A DNA stretch of 21,201 nt from an uncultured Collinsella sp. (lineage in GTDB: Bacteria; Actinomycetota; Coriobacteriia; Coriobacteriales; Coriobacteriaceae): assembly GCA_902461085.1 (NCBI GenBank), contig CABPWH010000037.1, forward strand, positions 1 through 21,201, in the 5' to 3' direction. Made by a program: the position numbers and the translations under genes. Below are positions 8,701 through 15,011 of the stretch, piece after piece (position 1 is the first letter of the stretch; every line of letters begins with the position of its first letter). The notes under the pieces were generated by a model. It did no database searches. It saw only the letters and a program-made list of their open reading frames with translations, and was not told the origin of the DNA.

Positions 8701-9651
8701 AAGACCTATGTGTACTTCACCGTTAACAGCGCGGATAGCAAGGATTACGTCAACTACTCTGCTGGTGGTGGCGTGTATCGCTATACGCTCGGCGATGCAG
8801 AGGCGACGCAGATTTATGATGCGGCTGGCCATTACCAGTACTGTGACTCTCCGGTCATTGCCGATGCTTCTGGCAATCTCTACTACATTAATGATTCGGG
8901 CATGCTGTTTAAACTTGGAGCTGTCGAGTCTTGGACGGTTGCCTTTAACTCCAACGGCGGGTCTGCTTGCGACACTAAGTTTGTTGCTACGGCCGATGGC
9001 AAGCTGGTCAAGCCGGTCGATCCGACGCGCGATGGCTACACTTTCGGCGGTTGGTATACCGATGAGGCTTGCACGCAGGCGTATGACTTCAGTACGCCGG
9101 TGGCGGCCGACCTGACGTTGTATGCCAAGTGGACCAAGAATGCCGTTAACCCTGGCGGTAATGGCGGTTCAGGCTCCAATGGCGGCAATGGCGGCGTTGG
9201 TTCGAATGGCGGCGGCGGTTCTAGTACCGGTACTGGTTCCGGCACTGGCGCTGGCGCTGGTTCTGGCTCCGGCTCGAAGGGCGGCGCTATTGCCCCGGGC
9301 CAGAAGCCGGTGACCAAGACGACGGTGTCGACCAAGACCGAGACCAGGGACAACAAGTCCGACAAGAAGGACTCCGATAAGTCCGATAAGAAGGACGAGA
9401 AGAAGTCTGACAAGAAGTCTGACAGGAAGTCTGACAGGAAGGACGGCAAGTCCGACAAGAAGTCCGATTCCAAGTCCGATACGGGTGCTGTTTCCACGAC
9501 CACTGCTAAGAAGTCTTCTAGTGCTTCCGAGCAGGAGACTGGCACCAATCCGCTCGCCATCGTTGGCATCGCCGCCGGCGTGATTGGCCTCGCGCTCATC
9601 GCCGTCTTCGTGCTGACCAAGCGCGGCAAGGGTGACGGTAATGCCCGATAA
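5728..9651 (+). CDS. Surface protein: four transcobalamin-like (DUF4430) domains plus beta-propeller
   Basis: 1,307 residues from ATG 5728 (strong purine-rich RBS; ATG 5809 is an alternative). Order: a charged N-terminal extension (1-43); a signal peptide with KRGLVAFLAFAMAFGTTPAQ, cleavage probably after LWA near 74; an Ala/Ser/Thr-rich spacer to about 172; four DUF4430/transcobalamin C-terminal-like repeats (about 175-288, 299-401, 412-517, 530-636), each ending in a Y/FWxLFxxG-type strand (FWQLFVDG, YWQLFING, YWRFYVNG, YWHLYING) and a final G-x-x-V/I-x-F/W-x-Y strand; a PQQ/quinoprotein-like propeller (about 688-1066) with blades such as GFVYIATENELIKIDSSTGK; a Listeria-Bacteroides repeat (about 1069-1137, ending TLYAKWTKN); Gly/Ser then Lys/Ser/Asp linkers; and a C-terminal helix (NPLAIVGIAAGVIGLALIA) with a KRGKG tail. 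No clear LPXTG; EQETG precedes the helix. Riboswitch control points to a corrinoid-related extracellular role. First gene of a two-gene operon, overlapping the next by 11 nt. B12 binding itself is inferred. Confidence 0.85.
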   Translation: MGELERNMRDDVGQSQGNAPSTDNGGQMDMFEDERERASLHRHGAIACGVAKRGLVAFLAFAMAFGTTPAQLWAEGAEGIAEAVAQAATPGEDAALAGGAAEQSGAEVSDSGSASATSAATTEAATGDEGSATGESPATSEQSSTASAGQAGSAAAAAVQTENPTETGDVAKKQVEVSFSIIGTDADGKAQTWVAPTQLKLDEGATAADAFIKLQEKTGFKAKYEPNTAYGFYLESITSPSDGRTLAYDPTTYAFWQLFVDGASSSVGASSVKLTQGQKIEFAYTAGSSSPVVKDQVAANVTVIGRDAQGKTQTWVDNAQYVVTSGSSALDLTKVALEANDIDAVAAGSFILSLKYNGVELGTPQDYSTYWQLFINGKSSDYTADNVTIHAGDTVTWFYGGWGDQLPSDSVHASVQVLGKDKDGKQQVWASTGQTSLKAGSTAKDLLEQVGLTLDAGESSWGWFLNGIYSPFDGKSYCGYDAATNSYWRFYVNGKFADVGAGAYKLQEGDAVTFMYGADADALPGQVLGSADVIGPDVNGNNTRWGTASNVSLPEGSTAQNLIEAVLKAKGVAYNGSQSGEYWFLNSITSPFDHKPYGWDAATNKYWHLYINGEPSLLCANQITLKSGDKVTLAYTTDNSPMPDPDKIVVDPSATTPDWDAEWAGYGNSGNGSTVTDAKTPAQAAGLKWAFDWKAESGQQHANCSEPVIANGFVYIATENELIKIDSSTGKKVASAPLASKVSYTSRPIYTNGLIIVPLNGGAVQAITADKLICKWLTPGLTDLTQSSCTVVSDGEYVYVGSVDISYDENYNATYGNGSFARIKIATGEVSWQNIDPAEGYYWTGAALTDKYAIVPTSAGTLKCIDKTTGDVVSTMKLGAVANADCIADPSNGSTFYQMTHDGKLHVISLSAKGVLSEQKTVDLGLTNNLSAPAVSGDNLIVGGQTATGSALVLYNLKTGKTTMVAAADGKALPAGLNGIAATPLVSVQGGKTYVYFTVNSADSKDYVNYSAGGGVYRYTLGDAEATQIYDAAGHYQYCDSPVIADASGNLYYINDSGMLFKLGAVESWTVAFNSNGGSACDTKFVATADGKLVKPVDPTRDGYTFGGWYTDEACTQAYDFSTPVAADLTLYAKWTKNAVNPGGNGGSGSNGGNGGVGSNGGGGSSTGTGSGTGAGAGSGSGSKGGAIAPGQKPVTKTTVSTKTETRDNKSDKKDSDKSDKKDEKKSDKKSDRKSDRKDGKSDKKSDSKSDTGAVSTTTAKKSSSASEQETGTNPLAIVGIAAGVIGLALIAVFVLTKRGKGDGNAR

Positions 9652-10543
9652 GCCCAAGGAGACCAGCGGGCAACAGCCCGACTCCTCGTTTATCCAGCTC
9701 GATGATCCAAAGCAAAAGGGCGCCGCTTCGGCGGCGTCCGCCTCTCGTCGCAAGGCGCTCCTTGGCGTTCTTGCTGCCGCGTGCACCATTCTGATCGTCG
9801 TCTCGCTGGGCTTCGTCCATCCTTCCGAGAGCGGCGCCTGGTCCATTGACTGGATCGTTCAGACCGTGACGGGGGAGAGCGTCGTCGCCAAGGACACCAA
9901 GGGGTCTGGCTCGTCTGCCGCTTCGGGCGAGGCCAGTTCCAAGGATTCCAAATCTTCGAATGATGCAAAAGACGAGCCCAAGGGTTCGAACGACGCCAAG
10001 GACGATTCCGAGTCTTCAAACAAGGAATCGGACAAAAACTCGGATAGCAAGAAGTCCGAGGACCGGGGCGGCAAGAAGTCTGGCGATAAATCCGCTGCCC
10101 AAAATACGGGAGCCGGTGATACTTCCAATGCGTCTGGCGGTGCTTCTTCGGGCGGCGGTCAGTCGTCTGATGGAGCCTCATCCTCTAATGGCGGAAGCGC
10201 TTCCTCGGGCGGTCAGGGCGGCTCGCAGGAGTCCAACTACGTAACGGTGACGGTTTCGGTCACATCGAGTGCTGTGGGCAATCCTGTGTCCTCTGGTGGC
10301 ACCTTTACCTTTAACGAAGGCGCTACCGTTTACGATGCCCTGTGCGCGCTAGGCCTTTCTGTCAACGCACACGGCTCGTCGTACGGCACGTATGTTTCCG
10401 CGATTGGTGGTTTGGCCGAGAAACAGTACGGCGGCACGAGCGGCTGGATGTACTCCGTCAACGGCACAACGCCCATGACGGCCTGCAGTAACTACGTTCT
10501 CTCCAATGACGACAACGTCGTTTGGTATTACGTAACGGGCTAG
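9641..10543 (+). CDS. Membrane-anchored protein with a single transcobalamin-like (DUF4430) domain
   Basis: 300 residues from ATG 9641, which overlaps the previous gene's stop by 11 nt and has AAGGG at 9628-9632; a GTG at 9632 is less likely. A basic stretch (SRRK) precedes one hydrophobic helix (about 39-59, LLGVLAAACTILIVVSLGFV) with no clear signal cleavage site, suggesting an N-in/C-out anchor. Residues 85-197 are a low-complexity Ser/Lys/Asp then Gly/Ser linker, like that of the neighbour. The C-terminus (about 198-300) is a DUF4430 domain: VTVTVSVTSSAV, a GATVYDALCALGL helix, SGWMYSVNGTTP and the closing strand NVVWYYVTG. It is under the same cobalamin riboswitch and ends at a strong terminator. 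It probably presents one ligand-binding domain close to the membrane, perhaps receiving ligand from the larger protein; that hand-over is speculation. Confidence 0.85.
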   Translation: MPDKPKETSGQQPDSSFIQLDDPKQKGAASAASASRRKALLGVLAAACTILIVVSLGFVHPSESGAWSIDWIVQTVTGESVVAKDTKGSGSSAASGEASSKDSKSSNDAKDEPKGSNDAKDDSESSNKESDKNSDSKKSEDRGGKKSGDKSAAQNTGAGDTSNASGGASSGGGQSSDGASSSNGGSASSGGQGGSQESNYVTVTVSVTSSAVGNPVSSGGTFTFNEGATVYDALCALGLSVNAHGSSYGTYVSAIGGLAEKQYGGTSGWMYSVNGTTPMTACSNYVLSNDDNVVWYYVTG

Positions 10544-10565
10544 AGGCCTCGACATAGCGCGCCAG

Positions 10566-10603
10566 ACGGGCGGTTCGGGCCAACATCCGGACCGCCCGTT
10601 TTT
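10566..10603 (+). terminator. Strong intrinsic terminator of the DUF4430 operon
   Basis: A 13-bp stem (10566-10578 with 10587-10599, one T-G wobble) and an 8-nt loop, followed by a five-T run at 10599-10603. Confidence 0.9.
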
Positions 10604-10639
10604 CATGCGAATGGGACTGGGTCGCCGGGTCTCTCTGCA

Positions 10640-10676
10640 AACAAAAAACCGGTTGGAACGGGAATTCCAACCGGTT
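10640..10676 (-). terminator. Intrinsic terminator of the minus-strand gtrA unit
   Basis: A perfect 12-bp stem (10647-10658 with 10665-10676) and a 6-nt loop. On the minus strand it is followed by a T-rich run (A-run at 10643-10648 on plus). It faces the terminator of the convergent DUF4430 operon. Confidence 0.9.
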
Positions 10677-10702
10677 ATACATTCAAGCAAATAGTGAATC
10701 GA

Positions 10703-11110
10703 CTACGACCGTGCGCCCTCGAGGAAGAAGCGACGGCTGAAGTAGTTGTACCAGGTGACAAGGAACGTGGCGATGGCCTTCATGGCTTGGTAGCCGATGC
10801 TCAAAAACGTGACGCCCACAAACATGTACAGGTCGTTGAGGCCCAGGCCGATCACCGACAGGATGGTGAAGATCGTGAACTCGCGCTTGCGGCTCATGCC
10901 TTCGCGGTGGTCGAACACGTACTTCATGCTGAGCCAGTAGTTGACCACGACTGACGTGATAAACGAAACCGTGGTGCTCATCAAAAAGTCGAGGTGGAAC
11001 AGCTCGACGAGCGCAATGAGCATGCCCCAGTCGATGCCAAAGGAGATAAGACCCACGACAGCAAACTTGAGGAACTGCTTGGTATGAGGTTGTGCCAGCG
11101 CCTTGCGCAC
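10703..11110 (-). CDS. GtrA-family four-helix membrane protein (paralogue 1)
   Basis: 135 residues, start GTG at 11110 (no in-frame ATG upstream before the family region; GGATG lies about 9 nt before it). Four hydrophobic segments: FLKFAVVGLISFGIDWGMLIAL, a second around STTVSFITSVVVNYWLS, a third FTIFTILSVIGLGLNDLYMFVG, and a fourth near AIATFLVTWYNYFSRRFF. This pattern, with MKYVFxxREGMSRKREF in the central loop and RRFFLEG at the end, is the GtrA family (about 130 residues), whose members are implicated in moving lipid-linked sugars or in polysaccharide assembly. It is clearly paralogous to the next gene. No glycosyltransferase is adjacent, so the specific role is unknown. Confidence 0.88.
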   Translation of the reverse strand: MRKALAQPHTKQFLKFAVVGLISFGIDWGMLIALVELFHLDFLMSTTVSFITSVVVNYWLSMKYVFDHREGMSRKREFTIFTILSVIGLGLNDLYMFVGVTFLSIGYQAMKAIATFLVTWYNYFSRRFFLEGARS

Positions 11111-11263
11111 GTAATCACATCCAATGCGTTGATGAATCGAGCAGAGGATACTTTAGAGCTTTTACAAGGGAAACGTAAGGTCTTTGCCAAGAACTATATG
11201 AACTCGCCAAATTTTCAAGAGCTAATCCGCAAACGTTGAAAATTTGCCCGTAAACGAGCGGCA

Positions 11264-11303
11264 CCCACGGACGATACTGCGCTGAGTGCACGTCGTCCGT
11301 GGG
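11264..11303 (-). terminator. Long hairpin downstream of gtrA paralogue 2
   Basis: CCCACGGACGA (11264-11274) pairs exactly with TCGTCCGTGGG (11293-11303), with a further GGC/GCC after a one-base mismatch. It lies just past the minus-strand stop of the gene at 11330. There is no adjacent T-run on the minus strand (only ATTTT some 20 nt on), so terminator function is plausible but not certain. Confidence 0.5.
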
Positions 11304-11329
11304 CGCCGTAATGCTGCAGGGGTTTCGAG

Positions 11330-11725
11330 CTACTTGGTCTCGTCGCCCTCCAGGAAGATTTTTCGGGTCACAAAGTTGTAGACCATGACAAGCGCGGTGG
11401 CGCAGATCTTGGCGATATTGGCCTCGAGTCCCAGGCCGGCGTTGAGCGCCAGCACGATGCCGTCGTTGAGCACCAAACCGATCACGGACAGCACGACAAA
11501 GATGATGAACTCGCGGCGGCGGCTCATGCCTTCCTTGTGCGCAAACACGTACTTCATGCTTGCGAGGTAGTTAAAGATGAGTGAGATGATAAAGCCGCTG
11601 GTGTTGGCGATTAGGATGTTGAGGCCCAGACCGTAGTGGAGCAGATTCATAATGCCAAAGTCGATAACCGTGGCAATGACACCGACGACGCCAAATTTCA
11701 TGATCTGCGCAAGGAGCTTTTGCAT
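11330..11725 (-). CDS. GtrA-family four-helix membrane protein (paralogue 2)
   Basis: 131 residues from ATG 11725, preceded by AGGCAGGTACC; an upstream TTG at 11788 would add 21 residues that do not match the family and lie in a hairpin, so it is rejected. Four hydrophobic segments (IMKFGVVGVIATVIDFGIMNLL; NTSGFIISLIFNYLAS; FIIFVVLSVIGLVLNDGIVLAL; ICATALVMVYNFVTRK) and the central loop MKYVFAHKEGMSRRREF mark the GtrA family. The loop and third helix are nearly the same as in the gene at 10703, indicating tandem duplication. It follows fbp by 78 nt on the same strand and may be co-transcribed with it. Likely a membrane protein for sugar-lipid or polysaccharide traffic; substrate unknown. Confidence 0.88.
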   Translation of the reverse strand: MQKLLAQIMKFGVVGVIATVIDFGIMNLLHYGLGLNILIANTSGFIISLIFNYLASMKYVFAHKEGMSRRREFIIFVVLSVIGLVLNDGIVLALNAGLGLEANIAKICATALVMVYNFVTRKIFLEGDETK

Positions 11726-11758
11726 GGTACCTGCCTTAGGGTGGCGCGGGGACGCCGT

Positions 11759-11793
11759 GGGGATGACAAACTCAGCAAGTTTAGCCAATCCCC
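11759..11793 (-). other. Hairpin between fbp and gtrA paralogue 2
   Basis: GGGGAT (11759-11764) pairs with ATCCCC (11788-11793), and inside it AAACT (11768-11772) pairs with AGTTT (11778-11782). No T-run follows. It could limit read-through from fbp or stabilise the mRNA end. Confidence 0.4.
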
Positions 11794-11803
11794 GCGGGTG
11801 GGG

Positions 11804-13720
11804 CTAGACGCGCTCTTCGATAGCACCGTTTCTATATGCATCGAGCAGCTGGCGCAGATCCTGGATCTGGCTGCGAATCTTGGCGCCAGTATCGGTGTCG
11901 CTCACCATGCGGCGACGGTCTGCTTGGTCAAAACGGTTGGTCTCGCTTTCGATGTCCACGTTGCGCGTGAGTGCCTCGGCAACCGTCGTAAAGGCCCGGT
12001 GCGACTTGAGGCGGCAGCCGCGCGAGCTCGAGATGAGCGTATAGCCGGCGATACCCGTCTTGGGATGGTAAGCGCGGCAGAAGCCGCCATCGATGACCAG
12101 CAGCTTGCCCTCGGCGCGGATGGGCTGCTCGCCCTTGGTGGTTTTAACGGGCGTGTGGCCGTTGATGATGTGGCCGGTCGGCGAGCATGCCATGGGCGCG
12201 ACGCCAAACTCGCGCATGATGTCGTCGCAGACCGAGGGCGACTTGGTAAGCGTAAAGTACGGGTCCATCGGCTCGACCCAGGTGCTCTTATCGGCGATAT
12301 AGGCGCGCTCAAAGGTACGCACCAGGCGTCCGCTGGCGGGTGAATTGAAGCCAATCCACAGGTACCACATCCAGTCGAGGGCATCGCGGTCGCCCACGCG
12401 CCACGCGCGGCGGGCGATGTGGTCGCAAAAATCGAGATAATCACGGCCGGCGTGCCAGGTGCCCAGGCAGTTCATGCTGCTAAAGGTGCCGTCTTCGTTG
12501 AGCGGCACGCAGCCATGGAAGAGCAGGTTGCCGTTGGCGACCTTGTACATCGAGCCGTGGGTGTAGAGGAAATCGATATGGCGATGCAGGTGATCGGCGG
12601 TGACAAACTCGGATACGAGCTTGTCGATGATGTGCTGCTCCTGAGACGTGAGCGTGTAGGGGTCCGCCGGGTCGACGGTGGGGAAGTCGTTGGTCGTGAG
12701 CGGCCACACGCTGCCGTCGGCGAGCGTGACCGTGCCGGTGTCGTGGTCGATCTTGTCAAGTAACAGGCGGTCGGTCATATCGAACTCGGGGTGGCGCTGG
12801 ATAATCTGGCCCTCGAGCTTAAAGAGCAGCACGTTGATGGCCTTGATCAGCGGGGTGATGGACTCACCGGCGGTGTAGGTGGCATCGGCAAAGGCGACAA
12901 GCTCACGCAGCGAGATGCCGTAGTCGTTCTCCAGGATCTCGTAGTTGTCGTAGCGTAGGTTGTTGCGCAACACCGTGGCGATGCAGGCGGGCTCACCGGC
13001 CGCAGCGCCCATCCACAGCAGGTCGTGGTTGCCCCACTGGATGTCGAGTGAATGGTAGGTGAGCAGACGGTCCATAATCTTGGCCGCGCCGCCGCCGCGG
13101 TCGAAGATGTCGCCCACCAGTTGCAGGTGGTCGACGGCCAGGCGCTTGATGAGCGAGGCGAGCGACTCGATAAAGTCGTCGGCGCTGGCGGTCTCCAGGA
13201 TGGACTCCACGATGCGCTCGTGATAGCGCACGCGATAGTTGTTCTCGTCCGGGTGCGTGTGCAACAACTCGTCGATGATGTAGGCGTAGTCGCGCGGGAT
13301 GGCCTTACGCACCTTGGAGCGCGTGTAGCGGCTTGAAAGTGAGCGAGCGACCATGATGAGCTGGTCGAGCATTGTCTTGTACCAGGTTGGCGAGTCCTCG
13401 CGCCGGCTGCGGACCAGGTCGATCTTCTCGCGCGGGTAGTAGATGAGCGTACACAGCTCGCCCTTTTCGTCAAAGGAGAGCGTGTCGCCAAAGATCTCGT
13501 CGACATGCTCGCGCACGACGCCCGAGCAGTTGTTGAGGATGTGCATAAAGGCTTCGTACTCGCCATGCACGTCGCTCATAAAATGCTCGGTGCCCTTGGG
13601 TAGGTTGAGGATGGCCGAGAGGTTGATAATTTCGGTAAATGCGGATTGTTCGGTGGGGAACTGTCTCGACAGCAGGCGCAGATACTTAAAGTCTTGCGGA
13701 TTGCGATCGAATGCGACCAT
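11804..13720 (-). CDS. fbp: Class III fructose-1,6-bisphosphatase
   Basis: 638 residues from ATG 13720, preceded on the minus strand by AAGGTG at a good distance; a longer reading from 13765 is rejected because it would run through an inverted repeat. The length of about 640 is that of the Firmicutes-type class III FBPase (Bacillus subtilis Fbp). Metallophosphatase signatures: SDVHGE (49-54), GDIFDRGG (203-210), GNHD (230-233) and, late, INGHTP. The N-terminus (FKYLRLLSRQFPT) and the block IYYPREKIDLV also fit the family. The enzyme removes the 1-phosphate of fructose-1,6-bisphosphate in gluconeogenesis, in the cytoplasm, with a bound metal centre. It is divergent from degV, across a 320-bp gap holding two inverted repeats. 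Confidence 0.95.
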   Translation of the reverse strand: MVAFDRNPQDFKYLRLLSRQFPTEQSAFTEIINLSAILNLPKGTEHFMSDVHGEYEAFMHILNNCSGVVREHVDEIFGDTLSFDEKGELCTLIYYPREKIDLVRSRREDSPTWYKTMLDQLIMVARSLSSRYTRSKVRKAIPRDYAYIIDELLHTHPDENNYRVRYHERIVESILETASADDFIESLASLIKRLAVDHLQLVGDIFDRGGGAAKIMDRLLTYHSLDIQWGNHDLLWMGAAAGEPACIATVLRNNLRYDNYEILENDYGISLRELVAFADATYTAGESITPLIKAINVLLFKLEGQIIQRHPEFDMTDRLLLDKIDHDTGTVTLADGSVWPLTTNDFPTVDPADPYTLTSQEQHIIDKLVSEFVTADHLHRHIDFLYTHGSMYKVANGNLLFHGCVPLNEDGTFSSMNCLGTWHAGRDYLDFCDHIARRAWRVGDRDALDWMWYLWIGFNSPASGRLVRTFERAYIADKSTWVEPMDPYFTLTKSPSVCDDIMREFGVAPMACSPTGHIINGHTPVKTTKGEQPIRAEGKLLVIDGGFCRAYHPKTGIAGYTLISSSRGCRLKSHRAFTTVAEALTRNVDIESETNRFDQADRRRMVSDTDTGAKIRSQIQDLRQLLDAYRNGAIEERV

Positions 13721-13747
13721 GAAACACCTTCCGATGGGGTTGGTAAA

Positions 13748-13777
13748 ACTGATAAACAGCGTCAAACGTTTATCAGT
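13748..13777. promoter_or_regulatory. Perfect 10-10-10 inverted repeat upstream of fbp (operator candidate)
   Basis: ACTGATAAAC (13748-13757) and GTTTATCAGT (13768-13777) are exact reverse complements with a 10-nt spacer; the site begins 28 bp upstream of the fbp ATG. On the minus strand the spacer holds TTGACG. It could be a binding site for a dimeric regulator of fbp, or a leader hairpin. Confidence 0.6.
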
Positions 13778-13941
13778 ATGCGCCGCTTTTGTTTCGATTT
13801 TGCGCCAGCGGCTGAATTGTCGGCTGAACGGTTTGGTAAATCGATTTAGTTGAGGTAGATATGGCGGTTGGGTGGAGACGACAGAGGGTGTTTTTTCAGA
13901 TATTTATGCGTGGGGCCGGTGGAGACGATGGTGGTAAAGAT

Positions 13942-13978
13942 GTTCACTATTTTTGGTTCGATTTGGTAAATAGTGGAC
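13942..13978. repeat. Inverted repeat upstream of the degV promoter
   Basis: CACTATTT (13945-13952) and AAATAGTG (13968-13975) are exact complements; with one wobble the arms extend to 11 bp (13942-13952, 13968-13978), spacer 15 nt. It sits about 45 bp upstream of the -10, a usual activator position, or could be half of a repressor site. Confidence 0.5.
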
Positions 13979-14003
13979 ATATGTACCGCATGTAGGCTCA
14001 CTG

Positions 14004-14012
14004 TGCGATAAT
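14004..14012 (+). promoter_or_regulatory. Extended -10 promoter of degV
   Basis: TGCGATAAT: TG, one base, then GATAAT (5 of 6 to consensus), 28 nt before the ATG at 14041. No good -35 is seen, as is common for extended -10 promoters. The same 9-mer occurs before the metG-like gene. Confidence 0.6.
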
Positions 14013-14028
14013 TTGCGCAGCAATGAGT

Positions 14029-14034
14029 AAGGAG
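14029..14034 (+). promoter_or_regulatory. Ribosome binding site deciding the degV start
   Basis: AAGGAG lies 6 nt before ATG 14041. An in-frame ATG at 14023 precedes it and lacks its own site. Confidence 0.75.
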
Positions 14035-14040
14035 CCTCAT

Positions 14041-14931
14041 ATGAGTGATTTTGTCCTGACCTGTGAATCTGCCGCCGACCGAACTCGGGAGTTCTTTGAA
14101 TCGCGCAATATCCCTGTCGTGTGTTTTCATTACGAGATCGACGATGCTGTCTATACGGACGATCTGTATCAGTCGATTACGCCGGACGAGTTTTTTGCCC
14201 AGATTGCCGCGGGCGCCATGCCCAAGACGTCTCAGGTGAGCGTGGGCGAGTACGAGGAGTTTTGGGAGCCGTTTGTTGCCGAGGGTAAAGACGTGCTGCA
14301 CCTGACGTTGTCGTCGGGTATTTCGGGCACGTATGGATCGGCCTGCGTCGCGGCGCAGATGCTCGCGGATCGCTATTCCCAGGGCGGCAAGGTGCGCGTC
14401 ATCGATTCGCTGGGGGCGTCTTCGGGCTTTGGTCTGTTGCTGGAATATGCCGCCGACGTGCGCGATAGCGGGGCTTCACTCGACGAGACGGCCGCTTGGA
14501 TTGAGGAGCATAAACTCAACCTGCACCACTGGTTCTTCTCGACCGATCTGTCGAGCTACCTGCGCGGCGGTCGCATTTCGGCCGCGAGCGCGATCATCGG
14601 CACGGCGCTCAAGATTTGCCCGCTTATGACGGTCGATTGCGACGGTAAGCTGGCACCGCGTGAGAAGATTCGCACCAAGAAGCGAGCGATTTCCGAGATG
14701 GCCAAGACCATGGTGGCACACGTGCAGGACGGTGCGAACTATTCGGGTAAGTGCATCATGTCGCAGTCGGCGTGCCGCGAGGATGCCGAGGCAGTTGCGG
14801 CGCTGATTGAGGAACAGGTTCCGCAGCTTAAAGGCAAGATTGAGATCAATGACATCGGTACTCTGATTGGCTCGCATACCGGACCCGGTACGGTGGCGCT
14901 CTTCTTTATGGGCGACAAGCGCGTGGATTAA
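14041..14931 (+). CDS. degV: DegV family fatty-acid-binding protein (FakB-like)
   Basis: 296 residues, standard family length. DegV signatures: TCESAAD near the N-terminus, PKTSQVSVGEY (61-71, the TS motif at the lipid head-group site), LSSGISGTYGSA (90-101), YLRGGRIS (173-180), and the C-terminal IGSHTGPGTVALFF. Proteins of this family bind a fatty acid; FakB members present it to the kinase FakA for phosphorylation before use in phospholipid synthesis. No fakA (DAK-domain) gene is next to it in this window, so a FakB role is family knowledge and not shown by context. Monocistronic: own extended -10 promoter upstream, terminator at 14973-15007. Confidence 0.93.
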   Translation: MSDFVLTCESAADRTREFFESRNIPVVCFHYEIDDAVYTDDLYQSITPDEFFAQIAAGAMPKTSQVSVGEYEEFWEPFVAEGKDVLHLTLSSGISGTYGSACVAAQMLADRYSQGGKVRVIDSLGASSGFGLLLEYAADVRDSGASLDETAAWIEEHKLNLHHWFFSTDLSSYLRGGRISAASAIIGTALKICPLMTVDCDGKLAPREKIRTKKRAISEMAKTMVAHVQDGANYSGKCIMSQSACREDAEAVAALIEEQVPQLKGKIEINDIGTLIGSHTGPGTVALFFMGDKRVD

Positions 14932-14966
14932 TTTGCCCCATCACGTCGCTGCATGATTGCTCAAAC

Positions 14967-15007
14967 GAAAACGGCCCGTCTCACGTTGTGGAGCGGGCCT
15001 TGCTGTT
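14967..15007. terminator. Bidirectional terminator between degV and the convergent gene
   Basis: GGCCCG (14973-14978) pairs with CGGGCC (14994-14999), with an inner CAC/GTG. On the plus strand TTGCTGTT follows (weak T-run); on the minus strand GTTTTCGTTTG follows, which is better. Confidence 0.65.
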
Positions 15008-15011
15008 GCGG

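Larger units (their letters stand above)
13721..14040. other. Divergent intergenic region between fbp and degV
   Basis: About 320 bp with no credible gene and lower GC than its neighbours. It contains the fbp inverted repeat, a 12-bp palindrome TAAATCGATTTA (13837-13848), two direct repeats of TTTGGTAAAT (13832-13841, 13962-13971), two of GTGGAGACGA (13872-13881, 13919-13928), an inverted repeat at 13942-13978, and the degV promoter. An open frame running through here on the minus strand is mostly antisense to degV. Confidence 0.6.

Noticed and set aside
7576..8832. A 418-codon minus-strand open frame opposite the propeller
   Set aside because: Shadow; Arg/Asn-rich with no recognisable domain.
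9145..9486. Gly/Ser and Lys/Ser/Asp tandem repeats as a possible DNA repeat array or CRISPR
   Set aside because: The repetition follows codons and encodes a flexible wall-spanning linker; units are irregular and there are no unique spacers.
10994..11239. An 81-codon plus-strand frame overlapping the first gtrA gene
   Set aside because: Mostly antisense to gtrA; the non-overlapping part has no ribosome-binding site or motif.
11330..11788. TTG start for gtrA paralogue 2 at 11788
   Set aside because: The extra residues do not resemble the family and the codon lies in a hairpin; ATG 11725 gives the usual length.
13846..14301. A 151-codon minus-strand frame across the fbp-degV gap
   Set aside because: Over half is antisense to degV and it crosses the degV promoter and inverted repeat.
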